Positions 16,479 through 25,921 are shown, counted from the first letter of the stretch. The stretch: DNA of 64,000 nucleotides from Lentisalinibacter orientalis (GCF_040706535.1 NZ_JAPDRJ010000001.1:372001-436000); one strand, 5' to 3'. Notes: generated by a model from the letters alone, not told the origin. Numbers and translations: made by a program.

Positions 16479-17984
16479 ATGCAGCAGATCGTCGATGCGA
16501 TCAACGGATTCGTCTGGAGCGCGCCCCTCGTCTACCTGTGTCTGGGCGCAGGCCTGCTGTTCTCGGTGCTCACCCGTTTCGTCCAGGTGCGCCTGTTCGG
16601 CGAGATGGTCCGGCTGCTGTTCGCGGGCAGCGAGTCGAAGCGCGGCATCTCGTCCTTCCAGGCCCTGACCGTCTCACTCTCCGGCCGTGTGGGCACCGGC
16701 AACATCGCCGGCGTGGCCGCGGCCATCGGCTTCGGCGGGCCCGGCGCCGTGCTGTGGATGTGGATCGTCGCCTTCCTCGGCGCGGCCACGGCCTACATCG
16801 AGTCCGCGCTCGGTCAGATCTACAAGGAAGAGGAAGAGGGCGAGTACCGCGGCGGGCCGGCCTTCTACATCGAGAAGGCGATGGGGCTTAAGTCCTACGC
16901 CTGGGTGTTCGCGGTCACCACCATCATCGCCACCGGCCTGCTGCTGCCCGGCGTGCAGTCGAACGCCATCGGCAACGCCGTGGAACTGGCCTTCGGCAAC
17001 GGCGCCGAACTCACGACCGGCCTCGGGACCGTCAGCTACGCGAAGCTGGGCGCCGCCGTCGCCGTGGTGTCGGTCCTCGGCTTCATCATCTTCGGTGGCG
17101 TGAAGCGCATCGCCCACTTCACCCAGGTGGTCGTGCCGTTCATGGCGCTGGGTTACATCGTGACCGCGGTGGGCATCGTCATCATGAACGCATCGGCACT
17201 GCCGGGTGTCGTGGGCCTGATCGTCGAGAATGCCTTCACCATCGAGGCCGTCACCGGCGGCGCCGTGTTCTGGGGCGTCAAGCGCGGCATCTTCTCCAAC
17301 GAGGCGGGTCAGGGTACGGGTCCCCATGCCGCGGCCGCCTCCGAGGTGGATCACCCGGCCCAGCAGGGACTCGTGCAGGCGTTCTCCGTGTACGTGGACA
17401 CCCTGTTCGTCTGCACGGCCACCGCATTCATGATCCTGATCACCAACTCCTACAACGTCGTCGACGGCAACGGCACGCCGCTGGCCGGCTTCCACTTCGT
17501 GGACGCCGCCATCGACCCGAACACGCCCACCTTCACACAGCTCGCGGTGGAGAGCGCACTGCCTGGCTTCGGCAAGCCCTTCGTGGCCGTCGCGCTGTTC
17601 TTCTTCGCCTTCACGACGCTGCTGGCCTACTACTACATCGCGGAGACCAACGTGGCGTATCTGCGCCGCTTCTTCCGCATCCCCTACGAGCTCACCATCC
17701 TGAAACTGGTCCTGATGGCCTCGGTGTTCTACGGCGCCGTGCGCACGGCGAGCCTCGCCTGGGGCCTCGGCGAGATCGGCGTGGGACTCATGGCGTGGCT
17801 GAACATCGTCGCCATCCTGATCCTGTTCTTCCGGGCGCACCCCGCCATGACCGCCCTGTGGGACTACGAACGCCAGCGCCGGGCCGGGGTCGAGCGCTAC
17901 ACCTTCGACCCGGAGCAGCTCGGTATCCGTAACGCGGAGTTCTGGCGGGAGCGGCTGCGCAGGACGCGCAACGCGGACGGCTGA
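16479..17984 (+). CDS. Sodium:alanine/glycine symporter (AGCS family)
   Basis: Inner-membrane amino-acid transporter of 501 residues. The AGCS signature is visible as SGRVGTGNIAGVAAAIGFGGPGA (about 68-90), and the family's RGIFSNEAGQGTGPHAAAAS lies near 269-288. It would take up alanine or glycine (L- or D-) with Na+. The ATG is preceded by GGAG. The carbamoyltransferase gene begins eight bases after its stop, so the two are probably co-transcribed. The arsenic operon diverges from it across a 119-base gap holding the arsR promoter. Confidence 0.92.
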   Translation: MQQIVDAINGFVWSAPLVYLCLGAGLLFSVLTRFVQVRLFGEMVRLLFAGSESKRGISSFQALTVSLSGRVGTGNIAGVAAAIGFGGPGAVLWMWIVAFLGAATAYIESALGQIYKEEEEGEYRGGPAFYIEKAMGLKSYAWVFAVTTIIATGLLLPGVQSNAIGNAVELAFGNGAELTTGLGTVSYAKLGAAVAVVSVLGFIIFGGVKRIAHFTQVVVPFMALGYIVTAVGIVIMNASALPGVVGLIVENAFTIEAVTGGAVFWGVKRGIFSNEAGQGTGPHAAAASEVDHPAQQGLVQAFSVYVDTLFVCTATAFMILITNSYNVVDGNGTPLAGFHFVDAAIDPNTPTFTQLAVESALPGFGKPFVAVALFFFAFTTLLAYYYIAETNVAYLRRFFRIPYELTILKLVLMASVFYGAVRTASLAWGLGEIGVGLMAWLNIVAILILFFRAHPAMTALWDYERQRRAGVERYTFDPEQLGIRNAEFWRERLRRTRNADG

Positions 17985-17992
17985 GCGGATCG

Positions 17993-19999
17993 ATGCCGAG
18001 GGATCGCACTGCTGACTCGCCCTGGGTGCTCGGCCTCAGCGCCTCCCACAACGGCGCCGCCTGCCTGCTGCATGGCCACCGGATCGTGGCGGCCATGCAG
18101 GAGGAGCGCCTGACCGGCAAGAAACGGGCCCGCCTGCAGGGCGCGCGGCCTTCGCTGGCCATTCGCTATTGCCTCGGCCAGGGGGGCATCACGGCGGCGG
18201 ACCTGGACCTGGTGGTCCTCTGCGCGCAGAGCGATACGCGACTGCCGGAGAACGACGTCAGCGCCAATCCGGACCTCGCCGTAACGACTCACGGCACACC
18301 GGTACTCACCCTCTCCCACCACGCGGGTCATGCGGCGAGCGCCTTCGCCACCTCCGGATTCGCGGACGCCGCCAACCTCGTGGTCGACGGCATGGGATCA
18401 CCTGACAGCGACCTCTCCGCGGACGAGCGGGGGGCAATCATCGACCCGGGCACAAGCGGCGGCGAGACCACCTCGCTGTATCGCTCGGAAGGCACGGTAC
18501 TGACCGCCGTGGAGAAGCATCTCGCCGAGGGCGGCCGCTGGCTGAAGCCCGCGCCGGCGGGCGCCTCGATGCCCGGCTTCGCAAGCCTGGGGGGTCTCTT
18601 CTCCGCGGCAGCGCAGCAGATCTTCGGCGACCCCATGGAGGCCGGCAAGGTGATGGGACTCGCCCCCTACGGCAGGCCGATCATCCCCGCCGCCGAGTTC
18701 TTCGAGATCCGGGACGGGCGCTTCCGGTTCTCCGACGAAGTCCCCCGCAGATTCACCGCCGGCCAGCGCTGGCCGGACGAGCGGGAGACCTGCGCGGACC
18801 TGGCCGCCTCCGTGCAGAACGCGCTGGAGGAGGCGCTGCTGCACCTGGTCGCCCGCGCCCGGCAGCTCTGCGGCAGCCCCAATCTGGTCTATTCCGGCGG
18901 CGTCGCGCTGAACAGCGTCGCCAACGAGCGCATCATCCGCGAGGGCGGCTTCGAGCGGGTCTACGTGATGCCGGCCGCCGAGGATTCCGGCCCCGCCGTC
19001 GGCGCCGCCTATCACGGGCTCTGGCATCTCACCGGCGAGTACACGCCGCAGGCGCTGGAGCGGGACGGCTTCGGCGCGGTCTACGGTGCGGGCGAGGTCG
19101 CGCGCGCCATCGAAGGTACGCCCGCGATCATCAAACGCGAGACGGCCGACGCGGTGGAAGAGGCGGTCGACCTGCTCGCCGGCGGCAGCATCATCGGCTG
19201 GTTCACCGGTCCCTCGGAGCTGGGCCCGCGCGCGCTCGGTCAGCGCAGCATCCTCTGCGATCCCCGCCGGCCGAACGCCAAGGAGACACTCAACGCCCGG
19301 GTGAAGCACCGGGAGGCGTTCCGCCCGTTCGCCCCGGTGGTGCCGCTCGAGCAGGCGGGCGACTGGTTCGAACTCGACGGCACCGACCCCGCGAGTCCGT
19401 TCATGCTGCGGGTGATGGCGTTCCGCGAGGAGCGTCGCTCGGAGGTGCCGGCCGTGGTCCACGTCGACGGCACGGGCCGGGTGCAGACGGTCACCCCGGA
19501 GGCCAATGGCCGCTACTACGAACTCGTGCGCCGCTTCGGCGAGCGCACGGGCGTGCCGGTGCTGCTCAACACCTCCTTCAACGTCATGGGCGAGCCGATC
19601 GTGGAGACGCCGGAAGACGCCCTGTGGTGTCTGCTGCTCACCGACCTGGACGCGTGCGTGTTCGACGCCACCGTCGTGACGAAGCAGCCCGGTTATCGCG
19701 CGCTGGGCGACCTGCGGCCGTATTTCCTCACCCGGCCGAAGGCGGTGCAGCGGCACGGGTCGGGTGTGGCCGTGATCTACGAGGTGGAGACACCCTGGGG
19801 TCCTCATACCTTCGGCCTGCAGGACGAGACCGTGGTGCGGGTGCTGGACGTGCTGCTGGGCGGCGCCATGGACGGCACGACGCCGGCCGACGTGGTGTTC
19901 GACCGGCTGCGGCGCGCGCTCGGCCCCATGCCCGACACGTTTCTGATCCGTCTGTTCGCCCAGTTCCGGCGCTGGCGTATGATCTCGTTCCGCGCCTAG
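17993..19999 (+). CDS. Carbamoyltransferase, NodU/CmcH family
   Basis: Protein of 668 residues fitting the NodU/CmcH O-carbamoyltransferase family, which moves a carbamoyl group from carbamoyl phosphate via carbamoyl-adenylate onto a hydroxyl group. The N-terminal part has the ASKHA-type opening (LGLSASHNGAACLL, LSHHAGHAASAF, GKVMGLAPYGRP). The C-terminal YrdC-like domain has LGPRALGQRSILCDPR, VKHREAFRPFAPVVP and LLNTSFNVMGEPIVETPEDA. The acceptor is unknown. It sits between a Na+/amino-acid symporter and a 2-oxoglutarate oxygenase, all rightward and closely spaced. Such enzymes are usually found in polysaccharide or natural-product clusters, and none is visible here. Confidence 0.88.
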   Translation: MPRDRTADSPWVLGLSASHNGAACLLHGHRIVAAMQEERLTGKKRARLQGARPSLAIRYCLGQGGITAADLDLVVLCAQSDTRLPENDVSANPDLAVTTHGTPVLTLSHHAGHAASAFATSGFADAANLVVDGMGSPDSDLSADERGAIIDPGTSGGETTSLYRSEGTVLTAVEKHLAEGGRWLKPAPAGASMPGFASLGGLFSAAAQQIFGDPMEAGKVMGLAPYGRPIIPAAEFFEIRDGRFRFSDEVPRRFTAGQRWPDERETCADLAASVQNALEEALLHLVARARQLCGSPNLVYSGGVALNSVANERIIREGGFERVYVMPAAEDSGPAVGAAYHGLWHLTGEYTPQALERDGFGAVYGAGEVARAIEGTPAIIKRETADAVEEAVDLLAGGSIIGWFTGPSELGPRALGQRSILCDPRRPNAKETLNARVKHREAFRPFAPVVPLEQAGDWFELDGTDPASPFMLRVMAFREERRSEVPAVVHVDGTGRVQTVTPEANGRYYELVRRFGERTGVPVLLNTSFNVMGEPIVETPEDALWCLLLTDLDACVFDATVVTKQPGYRALGDLRPYFLTRPKAVQRHGSGVAVIYEVETPWGPHTFGLQDETVVRVLDVLLGGAMDGTTPADVVFDRLRRALGPMPDTFLIRLFAQFRRWRMISFRA

Positions 20000-20031
20000 A
20001 CTGGACATCCGCCGACGGCCACGACGAGACG

Positions 20032-21042
20032 ATGCCCGACACTAACGATCCTGACGATACTAACGATACCGACGGCAGCGACAGCGCAATATCCGGCGAT
20101 CACGCCCGCGCCACGGCGCGCCTCGGGCTCGAGTATCTCACCGGCCGCGGGCGTCCCGCCGACCCTTTTCGCGGCATCGCGCTGATCGAGCAGGCGGCCG
20201 GCGCCGGCGACCCGGAGGCGGCCTGGCTCGCGGCGACCGTCGCCGCCTCCGGCTTCTGGCGTGCGCGCAACTGGGACGTTGCCCTCGACCGCCTGCAGCG
20301 CGCGGCGGAACTCGGCTCCGCAGCGGCACGCAGTTCGCTCGGCATCCTGGCCGGCGGGCCTCACGGGAGTCCGTCGGAGAACGGCTTCGACGACGCGGCC
20401 GCGCTGCGCGGCGCCATCGATCTCGACGCCTGGCTCTCGCCGCCCGCCGGCACGACCGTCCGCGAGGCGCCACGCATCCGCACCATCGAGGGCTTCGTCT
20501 CACCCGCGGTCTGCGACTGGCTGGTCGAGCGTGCCCGGCAGCGGCTCGCCCGGGCGACCATCTACGACAGCACCACCGGCGGGACCACGGAGGATGCCCG
20601 CCGCACCAACTCCCAGTGCGACCTGGACATCGAAATCTCGGGCGTACTGACCTTCGTGCTGCGCGCGCGTATCGCCGCCGCCACCGGCCGGCCCGACCGG
20701 GCGATGGAGGTGCCAAAGGTGCTGCACTACGCGCCCGGCGAGACCTTCGCGGACCACTACGACTGGCTGGACCCGGACGAGCCGGCCTACCTCCTGGAGC
20801 TGGCCCAGCGGGGCCAGCGCGCGGAGACCTTCCTCATCTACCTCAACGCAGACTTCGAGGGCGGAGAGACCCACTTCCCCGAGATCGGCTATTCCTATCG
20901 CGGCGGTAAGGGCGACGCCATCCTGTTCTCCAACGTCGACGCGGACGGCCGGCCCGACCCGGCCACGAGGCACGCCGGGCTGCCGCCGACCGCCGGCGAG
21001 AAATGGCTGTTCTCGCAGTGGATCAGGGAGTATCCGGCCTAG
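20032..21042 (+). CDS. Sel1-repeat prolyl 4-hydroxylase-like Fe(II)/2-oxoglutarate oxygenase
   Basis: Protein of 336 residues. An Asp-rich N-terminus (NDPDDTNDTDGSDS) is followed by helical Sel1/TPR-like repeats (about 22-110; ATARLGLEYLTGRGRPADP, ALIEQAAGAGDPEAAWLAA). A double-stranded beta-helix oxygenase domain follows (about 150-332). Iron ligands are H242, D244 and H314, and K324 is the likely 2-oxoglutarate anchor. It resembles bacterial prolyl 4-hydroxylase-type enzymes. The ATG at 20032 follows the carbamoyltransferase stop by 32 bases. Its 3' end overlaps the convergent metallo-hydrolase gene by 20 bases. A Sel1 platform suggests a protein substrate. Confidence 0.88.
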   Translation: MPDTNDPDDTNDTDGSDSAISGDHARATARLGLEYLTGRGRPADPFRGIALIEQAAGAGDPEAAWLAATVAASGFWRARNWDVALDRLQRAAELGSAAARSSLGILAGGPHGSPSENGFDDAAALRGAIDLDAWLSPPAGTTVREAPRIRTIEGFVSPAVCDWLVERARQRLARATIYDSTTGGTTEDARRTNSQCDLDIEISGVLTFVLRARIAAATGRPDRAMEVPKVLHYAPGETFADHYDWLDPDEPAYLLELAQRGQRAETFLIYLNADFEGGETHFPEIGYSYRGGKGDAILFSNVDADGRPDPATRHAGLPPTAGEKWLFSQWIREYPA

Positions 21043-21733
21043 CTGCAACCCGGCCCGCCGCCGCCAGTACCCGGTCGGCGACGAAACTGTTGTCCTGGCG
21101 CTCCTGCCCGAAGGTACTCGCCGGCCCGTGCCCGGGCACGAAGCGCATGTCCTCGCCCAGGGGCCAGAGCTTCTGCGTGATGGAGGCGATCAGCTGCGCG
21201 TGATCGCCGCGCGGGAAGTCGGTGCGCCCGATCGAACCCCGGAACAGGACGTCGCCCACGAACGCGATCTTGGCCTCGGGCTGGTAGATGACCACGTGCC
21301 CGGGCGTGTGGCCGGGGCAGTGCACCACCCGGAACTCCACGCCGGCCAACTCCAGGGTGTCGCCATCGCCCAGGTAGCGGTCCGGCTTCACGTTGCGGCC
21401 GTCGCTGATGCCGTAGCGCACGCCCTGGGCCTCGATCTCGTCCAGCAGCCACTGGTCGTCCTCGTGGGGCCCGATCACCGGCACGCCCTCGCGCTCGGCG
21501 ATCTCCGCGGCGGCGCCGGCATGGTCCATGTGGCCGTGAGTCAGCCAGACCGCGACGATCTTCACGCCGAACTCGCGGGCGGCGGCCAGCAGCCGCTCCG
21601 TTTCGCCGCCCGGATCGACGAACACGCCTTCCTTCGTGCGGCGCGACCAGAGGAGCGAGGTATTCTGCTGCAGGGGCGTCACCGGGATCACGCGGATGTC
21701 CAGGTCGGCGGCCGGGTTCGTCGTCTCATTCAC
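21023..21733 (-). CDS. Metallo-beta-lactamase-fold hydrolase (glyoxalase II / YcbL-like)
   Basis: Soluble metallo-hydrolase of 236 residues with the binuclear metal motif THGHMDH (65-71), a later GHTPGH, GDVLFRGSIGRTDFP and a terminal VPGHGP. This is the layout of YcbL-type glyoxalase II relatives, which hydrolyse glutathione thioesters. The GTG at 21733 overlaps the end of the upstream glutathione transferase gene and has GGAG nine bases before it, so translation is probably coupled. The GST neighbour supports a glutathione-conjugate or thioester substrate, though this is inference. The longer frame to 21784 lies inside the GST gene. Confidence 0.87.
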   Translation of the reverse strand: MNETTNPAADLDIRVIPVTPLQQNTSLLWSRRTKEGVFVDPGGETERLLAAAREFGVKIVAVWLTHGHMDHAGAAAEIAEREGVPVIGPHEDDQWLLDEIEAQGVRYGISDGRNVKPDRYLGDGDTLELAGVEFRVVHCPGHTPGHVVIYQPEAKIAFVGDVLFRGSIGRTDFPRGDHAQLIASITQKLWPLGEDMRFVPGHGPASTFGQERQDNSFVADRVLAAAGRVAARPDTP

Positions 21734-22607
21734 CGTCCGGGTCTCCGATCTTGTCCTGGGTGCGGGTCTCGAAGTCTTGCGCACTGTGGCGCTCGTGCAG
21801 CTGAGAGGCCGGGTCGCCCCACGCCCGATTCACCATACGCCCCCGCTTCACCGGCTCGCGGTCGTAGATCTCGCTGGTCCAGCGCTGCACGTGCTCGTAG
21901 GACTGCACGTCGAGGAACTCGCCCGCCTCGTAGAGCTTGCCGGCCGCCAGCGCGCCGTACCAGGGCCAGACCGCCATGTCGGCGATGGTGTATTCGTCGC
22001 CGGCGAGGTAGCGGTTGTCCGCGAGCCGGCGGTTCAGCACGTCCAGCTGGCGCTTCACCTCCATCGCATAGCGGTTGATGGGGTACTCGTACTTCTCCGG
22101 GGCATAGGCATAGAAGTGCCCGAATCCGCCGCCCAGGAACGGCGCGGATCCCGCCTGCCAGAACAGCCAGTTCAGGCACTCCGTGCGCTGCTGGTGATCC
22201 GTCGGCAGGAAGGCGCCGAACTTCTCCGCCAGGTAGAGCAGGATAGCGGCGGACTCGAACACGCGGGTCGGCGGCGACGTGCTGCGGTCCGTCATCGCCG
22301 GGATCTTCGAGTTGGGGTTCACCGCGACGAAACCGCTGCCGAACTGCTGCCCCTCGTCGATGCGGATCAGCCAGGCGTCGTACTCGGCGCCGCCGTGCCC
22401 GGCCGCCAGCAGTTCCTCCAGCATGACCGTGACCTTCACCCCGTTCGGCGTCGCCAGCGAGTAGAGCTGCAGCGGGTGCTCGCCCACCGGCAGTTCCTGC
22501 TCGTGGGTGGGGCCGGCGACGGGCCGGTTGATCTTCGCGAAGCGGCCGCCGCTCTCCTGGTCCCACGTCCAGACGCGGGGTGGCGTGTAGGTCTCTGAGT
22601 CCGACAT
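21726..22607 (-). CDS. Glutathione S-transferase, YghU-like
   Basis: Glutathione transferase-fold protein of 293 residues. The N-terminal thioredoxin-like domain has HPLQLYSLATPNGVKVTVMLEE, NPNSKIPAM (cis-Pro region) and VFESAAILLYLAEKFG. The helical domain follows, with LNWLFWQ and YTIADMAVWPWYG. The long N-terminus and these motifs resemble YghU/YfcG-type GSTs, which show disulfide-bond reductase activity with glutathione. The ATG at 22607 has GAGG four bases upstream. The metallo-hydrolase gene starts within its last codons. Confidence 0.92.
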   Translation of the reverse strand: MSDSETYTPPRVWTWDQESGGRFAKINRPVAGPTHEQELPVGEHPLQLYSLATPNGVKVTVMLEELLAAGHGGAEYDAWLIRIDEGQQFGSGFVAVNPNSKIPAMTDRSTSPPTRVFESAAILLYLAEKFGAFLPTDHQQRTECLNWLFWQAGSAPFLGGGFGHFYAYAPEKYEYPINRYAMEVKRQLDVLNRRLADNRYLAGDEYTIADMAVWPWYGALAAGKLYEAGEFLDVQSYEHVQRWTSEIYDREPVKRGRMVNRAWGDPASQLHERHSAQDFETRTQDKIGDPDGE

Positions 22608-22739
22608 GTTGCCTCGATACTGCCTGGGGAAAGACGCGCAGAGTAGCAATCCGCGCTGTCGGCCGGAAGCCGGCGGCGCGCGCCAGCTGAGTCGAGTCCG
22701 GTGTACCGCGCCGCGCCGCCCTGCGGTAGAGTCCCTGCC

Positions 22740-23294
22740 ATGCGAGTTCCACTGCGCAACACCGCGGCGGCCTGGGGACTGGTCGCCCAGCTCCTGCACT
22801 GGCTGGTAGTCGTCGGCGTCGGGCTGCAGTTCGTCTGGGCCTGGCGTATCGACGAGGCGGATTCCGTCCGCGTGGAGTTCGCGCTGGTGAATCAGCACAA
22901 GTCGATCGGCATGACCGTACTGGCCCTCGCCGTCATACGGCTGGCGTGGCGACTGGTCAGCAGGACGCCGGACGATCCGCCGACGATGGCCCGCTGGGAG
23001 CGGATCGCGGCCAGCGCTTCCCACTGGACGCTGTACGGGCTCATTCTGGCGATACCGCTCACCGGATGGGCCTATACCTCGGCAGCCGGCTACGGGGCGG
23101 AGTTCTTCGGGCTGATCGACCTCCCGGACCTGGCCCCGAGCGACGAGGATCTGGAGGACCTGTTCGTGGACGCCCACGAGTTCCTCGGCCAGGCACTCCT
23201 GGCAGTGACCGCCGTGCACGCCGGTGCCGCCCTGCGTCACCACTTCCTGCTGCGCGACGACGTGTTGAGGAGGATGCTGCCGTTCGGCAAGTGA
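22740..23294 (+). CDS. Cytochrome b561, di-heme membrane protein
   Basis: Inner-membrane protein of 184 residues with four hydrophobic helices and histidines placed to bind two b-hemes: H20, H53, H146 and H160, with H95 nearby. It belongs to the prokaryotic CybB-type b561 family, which moves electrons across or within the membrane, in E. coli from superoxide to ubiquinone. It stands alone between the GST gene (divergent) and the serine hydrolase operon (convergent, 23 bases between stops). Confidence 0.9.
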   Translation: MRVPLRNTAAAWGLVAQLLHWLVVVGVGLQFVWAWRIDEADSVRVEFALVNQHKSIGMTVLALAVIRLAWRLVSRTPDDPPTMARWERIAASASHWTLYGLILAIPLTGWAYTSAAGYGAEFFGLIDLPDLAPSDEDLEDLFVDAHEFLGQALLAVTAVHAGAALRHHFLLRDDVLRRMLPFGK

Positions 23295-23317
23295 GGCGCC
23301 GGCCGGCGGCCAGGGCG

Positions 23318-24922
23318 TTACTCGTCGGCGACGGGCCTCAGGTCCAGGTCGTGGAAGTCGTAGGAGAAATCCGTGGCGGGCGAGACCGCCTTCATGCGGA
23401 TGCGCTCCACTTCACCTTCGGGCCCGATGGTGAAGGTGACATAGGCGTCGGCCATCAGGCGGCGGTCGGTCCAGCGGGCGACGAAAGTGTCGTACTGGAA
23501 GTGCTCCAGCGGCCCCTGTAACGGCGCGTTCCGCTGCGACTCGAACCAGAGGGCCCCGTCCTCCGCCCGGTAGATGCGGACGTCGCCGTACCACTCGTCC
23601 CGGTAGGTGCCCGTGTAGCGGTCCGGCGGCAGGGTCGGAGTGCTGTCCGCGTCCCTCGCCTCCCAGGCGATGGCCACGGCCTCTTCGGCGGCCGATCGGC
23701 GGTCGCCGGCCAGCGCCTCGATGATCTCGATCCAGTCCCTGCCCGGCGCGGAGTCGCCGAGCTGTTCCTCGATGATCTGGTAGACCACCGCCCGCGGTGC
23801 GGCGGACATCAGGTTGCCGGTCGCGAAAACCGCGAGGTCGCGCTCCGGGAGGATCGCCAGGAAGCTCGTCATGCCCCAGACGCCGCCGCCGTGGGAGAGC
23901 ATCGGCTCGCCGTGGAAGGTGGAGACGCCCCAGCCCAGGGCATAGGCATTGAGATAGCTGCCGGCGTGTTCCGCGAGGTAGGACGGGACGCCCAGCAGGG
24001 TCACCGGGCCGGTCAGTTCGCGGAACTGCGCCTCGCTGACGAGCCGCTTGCCCTCCGGGGTCTCGCCGCCGCTCAGCACGAACGACAGCCACCTCGCCAT
24101 GCTGCGGGCGCTGCAGACGATGCCGCCGGCGGCAGCCACTACCGGCGTCAGGCGGATCGGCGTCGTTACGATGCCGTCCTCCATCTGCATGTGAGGCGTC
24201 GCCGTGTCTGCACCCGCCGGTATGCGGTCGTCGGCGGCCACGCAGTCATCCATACCCAGCGGCGCCAGCACGCGACCCTCCAGGAATTCCTGGAAGCTCC
24301 TGCCGGCGACCCGGGCGACCACCTCGCCGGCCACCACGTAGAGCAGGTTGTCGTAGTCGAAGCGGGAGCGGAAACTGCTGGCGGGCTCGAAGTGGCGCAG
24401 CGCCCCCACGATCTCGGCCACCGTGGCATTGCCGTCGGGGAAGATGAGCAGGTCGCCGGCGCCCAGGGGCAAGCCGCTGCGGTGGGTCAGCAGGTCGCGG
24501 ATGGTGAACTCCCGCGTGACCCAGGGATCGTGCATGCGGAACTCCGGCAGGTGGTCGATCACGGGGTCGTCCCAGCCGAGCCGCCCTTCGTCCACCAGCA
24601 CCGCCAGCGCGGCAGCCGTGAAGGCCTTGGAGATCGAGCCGATGCGGAACAGGGTCCCGGCGTCCACGAACTCGTCACCGCCTACCTCCGTGACGCCCTC
24701 GCCCGCGGCGTACACTTCCCCCTCGCGGACGACCGCGACCGCCATGCCGGGCACCTCGAAGCTGCGGGTCCCACGCTCCAGTACCGACGCGGCCGATTCG
24801 GCCGCGGTCCGCGCTGCGGCAGGGACGGCGAAGGTCAGAATCACCGCCGCCACGAGGGCCAGGGACGCCGTGACCGCCGTGTGCGCCATGGCCGCCGCCG
24901 GATTCCGCGCCCCGGGCCTCAT
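23318..24922 (-). CDS. Exported class C beta-lactamase-like serine hydrolase
   Basis: Serine hydrolase of 534 residues in the beta-lactamase/transpeptidase-like superfamily (class C, DD-peptidase, D-aminopeptidase and esterase relatives). A long N-terminal signal region ends near AVPAAARTA. The nucleophile motif is S96-I-S-K99, followed by FDYDNLLY (Tyr motif) and LSHGGGVWG. A C-terminal beta-rich domain of about 120 residues fits the type often attached to these enzymes. The ATG overlaps the epimerase stop (ATGA), so the two are coupled. The epimerase partner suggests peptides with D- or isomerised residues as substrate. Last gene of a three-gene operon. Confidence 0.88.
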   Translation of the reverse strand: MRPGARNPAAAMAHTAVTASLALVAAVILTFAVPAAARTAAESAASVLERGTRSFEVPGMAVAVVREGEVYAAGEGVTEVGGDEFVDAGTLFRIGSISKAFTAAALAVLVDEGRLGWDDPVIDHLPEFRMHDPWVTREFTIRDLLTHRSGLPLGAGDLLIFPDGNATVAEIVGALRHFEPASSFRSRFDYDNLLYVVAGEVVARVAGRSFQEFLEGRVLAPLGMDDCVAADDRIPAGADTATPHMQMEDGIVTTPIRLTPVVAAAGGIVCSARSMARWLSFVLSGGETPEGKRLVSEAQFRELTGPVTLLGVPSYLAEHAGSYLNAYALGWGVSTFHGEPMLSHGGGVWGMTSFLAILPERDLAVFATGNLMSAAPRAVVYQIIEEQLGDSAPGRDWIEIIEALAGDRRSAAEEAVAIAWEARDADSTPTLPPDRYTGTYRDEWYGDVRIYRAEDGALWFESQRNAPLQGPLEHFQYDTFVARWTDRRLMADAYVTFTIGPEGEVERIRMKAVSPATDFSYDFHDLDLRPVADE

Positions 24923-25911
24923 CCCCACAGCTCCGGCGTGGGCACCGACACCATGCCGTGCTCGTAGGACAGGGCATGCGGCCGGTCGTTGGTCAGAAAC
25001 AGCGCACCGTCCAGATCGATGAAGCGGCACAGCTGCGCCACCACGTAGGCCGGCGCGATCGCCAGCGAGGTGCCCATCATGTTGCCGATCATGAGGTCGA
25101 TGTCCCGCGCCTCGGCCAGCCGCGCCAGCTCCAACGCCTCGGTCAGGCCGCCGGTCTTGTCCAGCTTGATGTTGATGATCTGGTAGCGCCGCGCAGCCTG
25201 CTCGAACTCGCTGACGCACAGGCAGGACTCGTCGGCGGCGAGCGGCACCGGCGGGCTGTAACCCTCCAGCGCCTCGTCGCCGCCCCGGGGCAGGGGCTGC
25301 TCGATCATGGCGATATCCAGCTCGCCGAACCGGGGCGCCAGCTCGACCAGCTGCTCGAAGCTCCAGCCCTGGTTGATATCCACGATGATCTCGGCGTCCG
25401 GCCGGGCTTCGCGCACGGCCCGGATGCGCTCCAGCGGCATCTCGTCGTTCAGCTTGACCTTCAGGCGCGGGCTGTCCAGGGCCAGGGCGGACTCCGCCAT
25501 CTCCTCCGGCGTGCCGATGCCGATGGTGAGCACCGTGCAGGTCGGTCCCGGCTCGATGCCGGTCAGGTCCCAGATGCTCGTCTCCGCCTGCTTGGCCTCC
25601 AGGTCCCAGAGGGCGCAGTCGACGGCGTTGCGGGCGCCGCCAGGCGGCATCAGTTCGCGCAGCCGCTGCCGGCCGCAGCCGGCCTCGATCTCGGCGCGCA
25701 CGGCCTCGATCTGCAGGCGCATGCCTTCGCCGGTCTCGTTCAGGTAGTAGACCCCGGCCGCCTCGCCCTGACCGGAATGGCCGCCCTCGCTCAGCGTCAC
25801 ATGGACGATGTCGGCGCTGCGGAAGGTGTGGCCGGTGATGCGGAACGGTTTGCGGAATTCCCACGCTTCCGCAGTGACGGTCAGGCTGCGCGGGGTCGTT
25901 AGGTGTGCCAT
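24919..25911 (-). CDS. Enolase-superfamily epimerase/racemase, DgcA-like (Ala-Glu epimerase group)
   Basis: Protein of 330 residues in the muconate-lactonizing subgroup of the enolase superfamily. Catalytic lysines are in KVK (151-153) and IKLDK (249-252), and metal ligands are D178, E204 and D227. Relatives include L-Ala-D/L-Glu epimerase, which handles murein tripeptide products, and DgcA, which racemises N-acetyl-D-glutamate in marine bacteria. A DgcN-like gene lies at 32724 in this window, which favours the DgcA role, but the two are separated and on opposite strands, so both options stay open. It starts ten bases after one serine hydrolase gene and overlaps the next by four bases. Confidence 0.9.
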   Translation of the reverse strand: MAHLTTPRSLTVTAEAWEFRKPFRITGHTFRSADIVHVTLSEGGHSGQGEAAGVYYLNETGEGMRLQIEAVRAEIEAGCGRQRLRELMPPGGARNAVDCALWDLEAKQAETSIWDLTGIEPGPTCTVLTIGIGTPEEMAESALALDSPRLKVKLNDEMPLERIRAVREARPDAEIIVDINQGWSFEQLVELAPRFGELDIAMIEQPLPRGGDEALEGYSPPVPLAADESCLCVSEFEQAARRYQIINIKLDKTGGLTEALELARLAEARDIDLMIGNMMGTSLAIAPAYVVAQLCRFIDLDGALFLTNDRPHALSYEHGMVSVPTPELWG

Positions 25912-25921
25912 GCCGCGGCCC

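Noticed and set aside
23318..25864. 848-residue minus-strand frame
   Set aside because: Its first 314 residues are an out-of-frame reading of the epimerase gene; the true start overlaps the epimerase stop at 24922.
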